Shown here piece by piece: positions 1 to 6,149 of a stretch of DNA of 6,466 nt. Below the pieces are notes generated by a model that saw nothing but the letters and a program-made list of their open reading frames with translations, was not told where the DNA came from and made no database searches. Source of the stretch: Proteobacteria bacterium UBA1278 (GTDB lineage Bacteria > Pseudomonadota > Gammaproteobacteria > Comchoanobacterales > Comchoanobacteraceae); the NCBI GenBank assembly GCA_002308435.1, contig DBUY01000049.1, positions 36,057 to 42,522 of the forward strand, read 5' to 3'. The translations under genes were made by a program, and so were the position numbers. The stretch's first letter is position 1, and every line of letters starts with the position of its first letter.

Positions 1-22
1 ATTCCCCCGTTTTTTTCGTGAT

Positions 23-1330
23 ATGCTTCGTGTGCTGGCCCTTGGTGCCTTGGCGAACTATGCTCTCTTGGTGAGCTCAGTGGCTTTATCTGTATTAGTA
101 GTACTGCTGTTTATTTTGCAGATTCCCCTCACGCGCGCCTGGCTGGTGAATTTCATTAAATACAGGACAACGTTTAGATTTGTAGTTAACACGATAGACT
201 TTGTCTTCCGAAACAAGCTATCGAGTGACAAGAATTTAAGTCAGAGTCCGTGGTGGCTGCAGATGGTGATGAATCTTTCTTTAGGATGGTTGTTTGGGTT
301 GCTTGTATGTGCCATTGACTGGGTGTTTCATAAACTGCTTGAAACGCCGTGTCTATATGACGAAATATGGGATACACACAAGCTGTCTTTGACGGTAGAG
401 TCGCCGCTTGAGGCGGAGCGTAGATTACGACGAGAAAATCTATCTGATAGGGAGATACTAACTGCACTCACGAAACAATATCAGCGTGTGTTTGATCGCC
501 TTCCATCATCAGATGGTGTCAATCCCGTATCCAGTAATTCTGATCGTGATTCTGGGAATGGCCATAGAACAGGCTCGCAATCTCGTTCTGGCGAAGTGGG
601 CGGTGTAGCGCCTCCAGTCGATGTTAGCGTAGGACAAACAGAAGGGGTGGCTGTAGGGGCCTCTTCAGGAACTTCTGTGCATCAAGAAAGTGCCTTGCAA
701 ACGGGCTCGGTTGCTGGTGTTGCTCACTCTCAGTCTTTTTCAGCGGCTGTGTCAGAGGGGATCTCGATTCATACTGATGGCGCATCAACTTCCGGGCCAG
801 AGCAACCTGGCGCTGGTTATGCGACTATTAACGATAGCTTGAATGAGTCTAACAGAGAAGGGTTGTCATTGGCTCAACAAGACAGTTCGGCAAGGCGCTT
901 CCGTGAGAGGCTGGATGGGGTACTACATCAAGATGGCTCATCTGACTCTGAGAACGATGGTGACGCCGGGACTAGTCAATCGAAAAGCCGGTCACGGACT
1001 GACTCAACTGATTCGCTCGGTGAACCGAAAACCCTTTTTCTCTCACCTGGGTTGAGACAACTCGCAAATTCCGCAGCGCAATCCGCAGCGCAAATTGGCG
1101 CGATGCTTATTGGCTCTACCTACGACTTAGAATCTGAGTCTGAGTCTGAATCTGAAACATCGTCAACGCCTTCACAAGACTTTCTTCATGATGTCCCCTC
1201 CCAAAATACCACCCCAGTGAGGCCATTGGGTGAATCGTCTGACACCCATTCTGCAGTAGATGATGGTCAAGATGGCCGCATGACGATTCAGGCGACGAGT
1301 CAACACTGCAAGGAGATTCCTTTTCCTTAG
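23..1330 (+). CDS. Hypothetical membrane protein with long disordered Ser-rich tail
   Basis: I do not recognise this protein. Numbered from the ATG at 23 (435 residues), it has a hydrophobic segment at about residues 9-35 and a second at about 81-103. A charged, probably helical stretch follows at about 127-160 (many E, R and L). From about 164 to the end the sequence is rich in S, G, T, D and Q, with no clear globular pattern. The tail holds SAAQSAAQ (350-357), an acidic/serine run ESESESESE (370-378) and an SR-like patch (about 320-331). This suggests a membrane-anchored N-terminus with a flexible tail. The start is uncertain: the frame has no stop between the left edge and ATG 23, and the 22 bases before it have no Shine-Dalgarno site, so the gene may begin outside the window. 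The stop is TAG. A secreted host-directed effector is possible but is only inference. Confidence 0.7.
   Translation: MLRVLALGALANYALLVSSVALSVLVVLLFILQIPLTRAWLVNFIKYRTTFRFVVNTIDFVFRNKLSSDKNLSQSPWWLQMVMNLSLGWLFGLLVCAIDWVFHKLLETPCLYDEIWDTHKLSLTVESPLEAERRLRRENLSDREILTALTKQYQRVFDRLPSSDGVNPVSSNSDRDSGNGHRTGSQSRSGEVGGVAPPVDVSVGQTEGVAVGASSGTSVHQESALQTGSVAGVAHSQSFSAAVSEGISIHTDGASTSGPEQPGAGYATINDSLNESNREGLSLAQQDSSARRFRERLDGVLHQDGSSDSENDGDAGTSQSKSRSRTDSTDSLGEPKTLFLSPGLRQLANSAAQSAAQIGAMLIGSTYDLESESESESETSSTPSQDFLHDVPSQNTTPVRPLGESSDTHSAVDDGQDGRMTIQATSQHCKEIPFP
1070..1093 (+). repeat. 12-bp perfect tandem duplication inside the first hypothetical gene
   Basis: The unit TCCGCAGCGCAA occurs twice back to back (1070-1081 and 1082-1093). 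It stays in frame and encodes SAAQ twice. It is identical at DNA level, so it is probably a recent slippage duplication in the low-complexity tail. Confidence 0.85.
1130..1153 (+). repeat. 6-bp tandem repeat GARTCT x4 (Glu-Ser run)
   Basis: Four hexamers of the form GARTCT (GAATCT, GAGTCT, GAGTCT, GAATCT) are followed by GAA. They encode alternating Glu-Ser in the protein tail. The unit is a multiple of three, so gain or loss of copies would change tail length without a frameshift. Confidence 0.85.
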
Positions 1331-1377
1331 GGGACTAAACAAGTATGCTCAGACTTTGCATGGGTTGTGTTGTGCTT

Positions 1378-1394
1378 AGCCTAACTTGTAGGCT
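1378..1394. repeat. 6-bp inverted repeat after the first hypothetical gene
   Basis: AGCCTA and TAGGCT form a perfect 6-bp stem around a 5-base loop (ACTTG), 47 bases after the stop codon. The downstream sequence is T-rich but has no continuous T-run, so it is at best a weak terminator. The rest of the 1331-1499 gap shows one more small hairpin (ATGCT-GGG-AGCAT, 1427-1439) and no gene. Confidence 0.35.
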
Positions 1395-1499
1395 GCTGTC
1401 TGTTCTTTAGACTTATGTTGGTTTGTATGCTGGGAGCATGATTCTCGTCTATTTGTTGTTGGGTGTCGAATTTTGGACAAATTTCTATTCTCGGCATTG

Positions 1500-1519
1500 C
1501 AGGTACTGGTTAATACCTG
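1500..1519. promoter_or_regulatory. Candidate operator: inverted repeat CAGGTA-N8-TACCTG
   Basis: A perfect 6-bp dyad with an 8-base spacer lies 33-52 bases before the ATG at 1552, just upstream of the -10-like element at 1531-1539. Position and symmetry fit a dimeric regulator binding site in the -35 region. No known operator is recognised, and a 6-bp dyad can arise by chance. Confidence 0.3.
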
Positions 1520-1530
1520 TAGATTGAAAA

Positions 1531-1539
1531 TGATATACA
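1531..1539 (+). promoter_or_regulatory. Extended -10 promoter element, second hypothetical gene
   Basis: TGATATACA matches TGn plus a -10 hexamer (TATACA, 4 of 6 to consensus). No convincing -35 box stands 16-18 bases upstream, as is usual for extended -10 promoters. It predicts a start of transcription near 1546, only about 6 bases before the ATG at 1552. Confidence 0.35.
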
Positions 1540-1551
1540 GCCGAGTGTGTC

Positions 1552-2343
1552 ATGGCGAAGGGAAAATTACATTACCGACCACAAGATTTGTTAATCGTCA
1601 CATTTGCGTTAGTAGTTTTAGTGGTTGGTCTGGCGTTTGGTTGGTGGCTGCCGCTTGTCGCTGTGTTGGTCGCACTTCTAGTTGTTTCTCTTGTCTACAC
1701 AGACCCGTTGGGTAAACTTGCTCGTGAGTGGGTGAAATTTAGTAGTCGTCATGATAGTATGCAGCGGACACTTTCAGTTGTGTGGAGCGAGGCGTTTAAG
1801 ACTGCGCAGACTGCGATAAAATCAGTGGCAGATTTTTGGGCGCCTACGGAGATCTCGTCGGATAATTCTCATTTGAATGAGGAGGTTTATTACCGGGCTA
1901 CGCCTGAAAGGAAAAAATGGGTCAATCCATTTGGCGCGTTTTATGAGTTGTGTCAAGCCGTGAATTTGTCATGTCCGCAATCTACCTCAGATCAAAAAGT
2001 AGAGGACTCTATCCAATGGGTCATGGAACATAAGAGTGTGTTTTCGGACTGTGGTCATGAGGTAATTAAGAACTTTCAGGATATGGATGTGCTCACGAAA
2101 CATGTCTTTTGCGTTATCGATTACCTGGAGTCAAATGGGGATGATGTAGAGCTACTGCGTGGGCGTATGCAGGGTTGTCTGAACCCAAGGTTTTCCACTC
2201 ATGTGCGCGCATCATCTATAGGTAGTTCAAGTGGGGTATTTACCTCTCCGAATCGTACGCCAAATCCAACGCCTGATCGAACACCTGAGCGGACATATGG
2301 TCGGATTGATGGCGCGGACGAATATACTATCGGCCCGCCATAA
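1552..2343 (+). CDS. Hypothetical membrane-hairpin protein with TP-repeat tail
   Basis: I do not recognise this 263-residue protein. The short basic N-terminus (MAKGKLHYR) precedes two closely spaced hydrophobic segments at about 12-29 and 32-49, split by a GWW turn, as in a membrane hairpin or re-entrant anchor. Basic and amphipathic sequence follows (about 54-95). A probably helical body with cysteines at 134, 141, 167, 187 and 209 spans about 125-210. The C-terminus from about 219 is Ser/Thr/Pro-rich, with a repeated TP-N/D/E-R pattern at 231-247. The ATG at 1552 has only a weak GAG upstream and no good Shine-Dalgarno site. It lies 221 bases after the previous hypothetical gene and shares that gene's layout (hydrophobic N-terminus, helical middle, low-complexity tail) without obvious sequence similarity. 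Function is unknown; an exported or host-directed role is inference only. Confidence 0.75.
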   Translation: MAKGKLHYRPQDLLIVTFALVVLVVGLAFGWWLPLVAVLVALLVVSLVYTDPLGKLAREWVKFSSRHDSMQRTLSVVWSEAFKTAQTAIKSVADFWAPTEISSDNSHLNEEVYYRATPERKKWVNPFGAFYELCQAVNLSCPQSTSDQKVEDSIQWVMEHKSVFSDCGHEVIKNFQDMDVLTKHVFCVIDYLESNGDDVELLRGRMQGCLNPRFSTHVRASSIGSSSGVFTSPNRTPNPTPDRTPERTYGRIDGADEYTIGPP

Positions 2344-2574
2344 TGCTCGACGAACTAGATGGCGATCATGTGCCCAAAGCTCAGCAGTTCCCTAGTTTTG
2401 ACTTTTGACTTGATGTTTATCATGGGTCGTCGGTGTCATTTCTATTGATCTACTTCACTAGACTTTTCTGTTGCGCTCGTGTAACTCACTCGGCGTTGTT
2501 AAGAAGATTGTGGCCTGGTTGCATGAAGCGACGAATCAGTGGAATAAAATAGATGGTTTTGCTACAATGGCCCC
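2344..2574. other. Intergenic region upstream of prfA
   Basis: No open frame of coding character is seen in these 231 bases. They contain a tandem TTTTGAC duplication (2396-2409) and a widely spaced inverted repeat AACTAG/CTAGTT (2353-2358, 2392-2397) too loose to call a terminator. The right end carries the prfA promoter element. hemA, a frequent upstream neighbour of prfA in this class, is absent. Confidence 0.6.
2560..2568 (+). promoter_or_regulatory. Extended -10 promoter of prfA, predicting a leaderless transcript
   Basis: TGCTACAAT is an extended -10 element (TG, one base, then TACAAT with 5 of 6 consensus matches). It ends 6 bases before the prfA ATG at 2575, so transcription should start at or very near the A of the ATG. 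The bases between (GGCCCC) hold no Shine-Dalgarno site. No good -35 box is seen at the expected spacing, which extended -10 promoters tolerate. Confidence 0.55.
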
Positions 2575-3669
2575 ATGAAAGCCCTTATTCAAACTAAACT
2601 TGATCAAATTGTTGCCCGCCGTGACCAGCTACAGTCGCAGCTGAGTGATCAACACGTTACACAGGATATGGATCAATTTCAAAAGTTATCTAGGGAGTTG
2701 CATCATATTCAGCCTATCGCCGACGCCTATGAGCGATATTGTCAAGTGCAGGAGCAGCTGGTAGCTGCGGAGTCGATGCTAAATGATGAGGTATCGGGCT
2801 CGGAGATGCGTGTCATGGTTCAGGATGAGATGAATAGTCTGCGGCAAGAATTGATCACAGTACTTGATGATATTCATGTTTTGTTGATTCCCGTCGATCC
2901 AGATGACGATAAGAATATCTACCTCGAGATCCGTGCTGGGACAGGTGGTGATGAGGCCTCCCTTTTTGCCGGTGATATGTTTCGTATGTATCAAATTTTT
3001 GCTCAGACTCAAGGTTGGCGCTGGCAGGTTGTCAGTAGTACTCTGAGCGATCAAGGCGGCTTCAAAGAGGTTGTCGTGCATGTTACTGGACAATCCGTTT
3101 TTGCGAAAATGAAGTATGAATCGGGTACGCATCGCGTCCAACGTGTGCCGCAGACAGAGTCTCAGGGTCGAATCCATACCTCTGCTTGCACAGTTGCCAT
3201 TTTACCGGAGTCCGATGAGATTGATCAGGTCACTCTAGATCTCTCTGAGATTCGCGTTGATACATATCGTTCCAGCGGTGCAGGTGGGCAGCATGTTAAT
3301 ACAACTGACTCTGCTGTACGTTTGACGCACTTGCCGACAAATATTGTTGTTGAGTGTCAGGATGAGCGTTCGCAGCATAAAAACAAAGCCCGTGCATTCA
3401 GTTTGCTACAGGCAAAGATTCTGCAAGTCCAAAAAGAGAAGCAGCAGCAGGAGCGCTCTGAGCAGCGTCGACTTCAGGTTGGATCTGGTGACCGCTCTGA
3501 GCGTATACGAACTTATAATTTCCCACAAGGTCGGGTTACCGATCACCGCGTTAACCTAACGCTGTACAAATTGGAATTGATACTAGAGGGACAGCTGCTT
3601 TTATTAGTTGAGCCACTACAGCAACAAGATAGCGCGGACAAAATTGCAGATCTAGAGAGTTCCTTCTAA
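2575..3669 (+). CDS. prfA: Peptide chain release factor 1
   Basis: RF1 recognises UAA and UAG in the ribosomal A site and triggers release of the finished protein. The 364-residue length is normal for bacterial RF1 (about 360). The N-terminal helical domain spans about 1-105. The PCRF region has EIRAGTGGDEASLFAGD (118-134). The codon-reading tripeptide of RF1 (P-x-T) appears as PQT at 192-194 in a conserved ESQGRIHTSACTVA context. The catalytic GGQ is at 237-239 within SSGAGGQHVN, followed by DERSQHKNKA (263-272) and the C-terminal YNFPQGRVTDHR (314-325). P-x-T rather than SPF separates it from RF2. Sequence style is clearly gammaproteobacterial. The glutamine of GGQ is the substrate of PrmC, encoded two genes downstream. 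The ATG at 2575 gives the normal N-terminus, and an in-frame TAA at 2545 excludes a longer protein. No Shine-Dalgarno site is present. Confidence 0.97.
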   Translation: MKALIQTKLDQIVARRDQLQSQLSDQHVTQDMDQFQKLSRELHHIQPIADAYERYCQVQEQLVAAESMLNDEVSGSEMRVMVQDEMNSLRQELITVLDDIHVLLIPVDPDDDKNIYLEIRAGTGGDEASLFAGDMFRMYQIFAQTQGWRWQVVSSTLSDQGGFKEVVVHVTGQSVFAKMKYESGTHRVQRVPQTESQGRIHTSACTVAILPESDEIDQVTLDLSEIRVDTYRSSGAGGQHVNTTDSAVRLTHLPTNIVVECQDERSQHKNKARAFSLLQAKILQVQKEKQQQERSEQRRLQVGSGDRSERIRTYNFPQGRVTDHRVNLTLYKLELILEGQLLLLVEPLQQQDSADKIADLESSF

Positions 3670-3740
3670 GTTTCTGCCTATTATTTCATCATTATATCAT
3701 ATTGCTTGCAGAATATTTTTATTGATTTGGCATATGAGAT

Positions 3741-3758
3741 ATCATTGACTCCAATGAT
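3741..3758. repeat. 7-4-7 inverted repeat between prfA and waaA
   Basis: ATCATTG and CAATGAT form a perfect 7-bp dyad around ACTC, in the AT-rich gap after prfA. No T-run follows, so it is not a typical terminator; it could be an operator or a weak hairpin. The rest of the gap (3670-3740) is AT-rich with no gene seen. Confidence 0.35.
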
Positions 3759-3856
3759 TGCATCCTAAAGCGCAATTTGAAGAACTATAGGTGTGCGCTA
3801 TGGTGTTGTTTTGTTTCAGTTCTTATTGGGTTATTCTGGCCCAGTAGGGCGCTGTT

Positions 3857-3865
3857 TGTTATACT
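3857..3865 (+). promoter_or_regulatory. Extended -10 promoter element of waaA
   Basis: TGTTATACT is TGn followed by TATACT (5 of 6 to the -10 consensus). It ends 7 bases before the ATG at 3873, so transcription would begin at about 3872-3873 and give a leaderless message. The arrangement closely parallels the prfA element. It supports ATG 3873 over the farther upstream TTG as the real start. Confidence 0.4.
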
Positions 3866-3872
3866 ATCTGTT

Positions 3873-5189
3873 ATGATTGCCTGCTATCGATTACTCTTTT
3901 TCCTACTGTTTTTGGTTGGCTTGCCTGCGCATGTTGTGAAAATGTGGCGACGCGGTGCCTTGTTTGACACATGGTGGGATCGTTTGGGTCTTTATCGCAA
4001 TATTCCACCCCGACACGCTCATAAAAAGCGGGTGTGGTTGCAGGTGGTGAGTGTTGGAGAGGCCCACGCTGCGATGCCGTTATTGCAGTCGTTGTGCGAT
4101 CATGATGATTGTCAATTATTCGTGACTACTTCGACTTCTACTGCTAAAGCCGTATTGACCAAGCAGTTTTTGGATAATTCCTCTGTGTGGATTGGGTACT
4201 TCCCTTATGACTTATTTTGGTTCAGTCAACAGGCATGGCGTCGCATTCAGCCAGATTGGGCACTATTAATGGAAAGTGAGCTTTGGCCTGAGCATCTCTA
4301 TCAAGCTCGATGTCGATCAGTGCCTATTTGGTTGATCAATGCACGGCACTCAATGAAAACCGTGGCTCGGTATAAGTGTTATCCTTGGTTGGCGACATGG
4401 CTGTATTCTTCGCTGGATCGTGTTTATTTCACCACCCGTGATCAGCTTGATGCAATATGTTCAATTGTCCCTGACGTCAAGAGGTTCTCTGTGATGGGGC
4501 AATTGAAGCTTGACGTTATGATTTCAAGGTTATCTGTCCATCAACGCCATGATTATCATCAGTCAATGGGATTTCGGTCGATTACACCGAATACTGTTTT
4601 TCTGATGGCGGCTTCAACTTGGCCTGGTGAAGAGGCTGTCGTCTTAGATGTTGTGCAAGCACTTCGTGATCGGGCTATCGATGCTCGAGCAGTTCTGGTG
4701 CCACGTCATGCTGAGCGTAGGGCGGATTTATCAAAGCTTGTCTCACAATATGACTTATCGTATTCAGTGCGCTCTCATGGTATGAACAGTGCTCAAGATT
4801 GTGTGGTGCATATTGCAGACACTACTGGGGAAATGCAGCAATTGTGTCAGTGTGTTGATATTGCGCTTGTGGGGAAGAGTTTTGATCCACATCGTGGTGG
4901 TCAAACACCAATTGAGCTTGCTGCGTGTGGTGTGAGTATGGTGTATGGTCCTCAGATGACAAACTTCAGAGAGGTTTGTCTGGATCTGGAGTCTCATGGA
5001 CTTGTGCGACCAGCTGATACGACGCAGCGTGCTATCAGTCAGTTGATTTGGTGGGCTGAGCACGCCGAAGACCGTCTGATAAATCGCCAACAGTTACTGC
5101 AATGGTATGAAAATAATCGTGGCGGGTTGGCAGTTTTGTTACGCGCCCTTGCAGACGTGGGAGTGAGTGCGCCACATGCCATCGGTTAA
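3873..5189 (+). CDS. waaA: 3-deoxy-D-manno-octulosonic acid (Kdo) transferase
   Basis: WaaA (KdtA) is a GT30-family enzyme of the inner membrane that transfers Kdo from CMP-Kdo to the lipid A precursor. From the ATG at 3873 it has 438 residues, near the family's usual 420-430. The frame stays open upstream to a TTG at 3777 (470 residues), but the normal N-terminal anchor begins at this ATG (MIACYRLLFFLLFLVGLP). Numbered from ATG 3873: the predicted catalytic Glu is E63 in VSVGEAHAAMPLL; then ESELWPE (134-140), GQLKLD (209-214), AASTWPGEE (246-254), VPRHAERR (276-283), DTTGEM (316-321), GGQTPIE (342-348) and YGPQMTNFRE (358-367). Usual gammaproteobacterial forms are ASTHEGEE and GGHNPLEP. The STWPGEE, GYFPYD and GKSFDPHRGGQTPIE forms remind me of Verrucomicrobiota enzymes. 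Its place between prfA and prmC is also unusual. The end overlaps prmC. Confidence 0.94.
   Translation: MIACYRLLFFLLFLVGLPAHVVKMWRRGALFDTWWDRLGLYRNIPPRHAHKKRVWLQVVSVGEAHAAMPLLQSLCDHDDCQLFVTTSTSTAKAVLTKQFLDNSSVWIGYFPYDLFWFSQQAWRRIQPDWALLMESELWPEHLYQARCRSVPIWLINARHSMKTVARYKCYPWLATWLYSSLDRVYFTTRDQLDAICSIVPDVKRFSVMGQLKLDVMISRLSVHQRHDYHQSMGFRSITPNTVFLMAASTWPGEEAVVLDVVQALRDRAIDARAVLVPRHAERRADLSKLVSQYDLSYSVRSHGMNSAQDCVVHIADTTGEMQQLCQCVDIALVGKSFDPHRGGQTPIELAACGVSMVYGPQMTNFREVCLDLESHGLVRPADTTQRAISQLIWWAEHAEDRLINRQQLLQWYENNRGGLAVLLRALADVGVSAPHAIG
5159..5163 (+). promoter_or_regulatory. Ribosome binding site for prmC inside waaA
   Basis: GGGAG lies within the 3' end of waaA just before the two possible prmC starts (GTG 5167, ATG 5176). 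It is the only clear purine-rich Shine-Dalgarno before a start codon in the window. That fits an internal operon gene that needs its own ribosome site while upstream genes look leaderless. Confidence 0.5.
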
Positions 5190-6033
5190 TACCTATTCAA
5201 TTAAGGCGCTTGTAGAGCCGCTGGTGTCTATTTCAGCGAGCCCGGATCGAGATGTTCGTTATTTTTTGTCAGAGATCACTGGGGTGCCTCTGGCAGAATT
5301 GTTTGATCAGGTGCAGATGAGCATGGCGCAATATCGTGAATTTCAAGCGATGTGCGCACGCAGATTGCGTCATGAGCCTGTCGCGTATATTCTTGGTTAC
5401 TCTGAATTTTGGGGCTTGCGTTTGCAGGTCAATGCATCTGTTTTAATTCCGCGGCCAGAAACTGAATGTCTGGTCGAGGCGGTGCTACAATTACACGGTG
5501 ATTCTTCAATACGATGTCTCGATCTTGGTACTGGTTCCGGTGCAATTGCCTTAGCGCTGGCTACTGAGCGGTCGAGCTGGCACGTAGATGCACTTGATCG
5601 CTCCCAGGAGGCAATTTCTTGTGCGCGTGAGAATGCTTCTCGGCAGGAGACTCCCGTGTCAAATTTATCATTTTATTGTTATGATTGGACGTCTTTTAGT
5701 TCTGGTGATCGCGAGTCTCGATATCATGTCCTGGTCGCCAATCCTCCCTATATTGATCCAGTGAGTGATGCTGTATGTAACGAGACGCGATTATATGAGC
5801 CTGATTGTGCTTTGTATGCTGGTTTGAATGGAGAGGCTGATTTAATCGATCTGATAGATGTTGGGGCATTGTTGTTACTAGATGCGGGCTGGTTGTATCT
5901 CGAACATGGCTATGACCAAGGCGAGCGTGTACGATATTTCATGGCCAAGAAAGGTTATCAGTCGATCACCACGATGAAAGACTATGCGGGTCATGATCGA
6001 TTTACACTAGGGCAGTGGCGTATTATTCGTTGA
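5176..6033 (+). CDS. prmC: Release factor glutamine N5-methyltransferase
   Basis: PrmC (HemK) uses S-adenosylmethionine to methylate the glutamine of the GGQ motif in RF1 and RF2, which improves termination. From ATG 5176 it has 285 residues, close to the usual 275-290. The N-terminal helical substrate-binding domain (about 1-75) ends with RRLRHEPVAYILG (62-74). Then come LIPRPETE (90-97), the SAM-binding LDLGTGSGAIALAL (115-128), the catalytic NPPY (189-192), and a C-terminal LEHGYDQG plus AGHDRFTLG typical of gammaproteobacterial PrmC. A GTG at 5167 could add three residues. GGGAG at 5159-5163 is the best Shine-Dalgarno in the window; it sits 12 bases from the ATG and only 3 from the GTG, so the start is not certain. 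The gene overlaps the end of waaA by 14-23 bases, implying cotranscription and coupled translation. It acts on the product of prfA. Confidence 0.95.
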   Translation: MPSVNTYSIKALVEPLVSISASPDRDVRYFLSEITGVPLAELFDQVQMSMAQYREFQAMCARRLRHEPVAYILGYSEFWGLRLQVNASVLIPRPETECLVEAVLQLHGDSSIRCLDLGTGSGAIALALATERSSWHVDALDRSQEAISCARENASRQETPVSNLSFYCYDWTSFSSGDRESRYHVLVANPPYIDPVSDAVCNETRLYEPDCALYAGLNGEADLIDLIDVGALLLLDAGWLYLEHGYDQGERVRYFMAKKGYQSITTMKDYAGHDRFTLGQWRIIR

Positions 6034-6131
6034 TTTTTTCTTGCGTATATATCCTAATGAATGGTGTCTACTCGATGTTGTGTGTGGTGACCCAAGTCAA
6101 ACCAGTAACGCTTGAGTTATCGACTTTAACG

Positions 6132-6149
6132 GTTGACATTTTTGTCAAC
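6132..6149. promoter_or_regulatory. Perfect 7-4-7 palindrome covering the -35 box (candidate operator)
   Basis: GTTGACA and TGTCAAC are perfect inverted copies around TTTT. The left arm contains the whole -35 hexamer TTGACA of the promoter for the lipoprotein gene. A repressor or sigma competitor binding here would block RNA polymerase. No T-run follows, so it is not a terminator for prmC. Confidence 0.45.

Noticed and set aside
186..467. Minus-strand open frame opposite the first hypothetical gene
   Set aside because: It is antisense to a longer frame, has no promoter or Shine-Dalgarno site, and its product shows no family-like pattern.
1473..1715. Alternative + strand frame starting at TTG 1473 and overlapping the second hypothetical gene
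   Set aside because: The frame is largely out of phase over the membrane-hairpin region, which reads sensibly only in the 1552 frame, and it has a weak start.
2353..2397. AACTAG/CTAGTT inverted repeat followed by T-rich sequence as a terminator
   Set aside because: The loop is about 33 bases and the stem only 6 bp of low GC, so it is not a credible intrinsic terminator.
2779..3177. Minus-strand open frame opposite prfA
   Set aside because: It lies wholly within the well-conserved prfA, and its translation has no recognisable domain; it is a shadow of codon use.
3777..3872. 32-residue N-terminal extension of WaaA from TTG 3777
   Set aside because: The start is a TTG without a Shine-Dalgarno site, the family anchor begins at ATG 3873, and an extended -10 element lies inside the extension. 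It cannot be fully excluded, since the extension is hydrophobic.
4764..5090. Minus-strand open frame opposite waaA
   Set aside because: It lies wholly within waaA, and the His/Thr-rich product is typical of an antisense shadow.
6030..6042. T-run right after the prmC stop as a terminator
   Set aside because: No GC-rich stem precedes the T-run.
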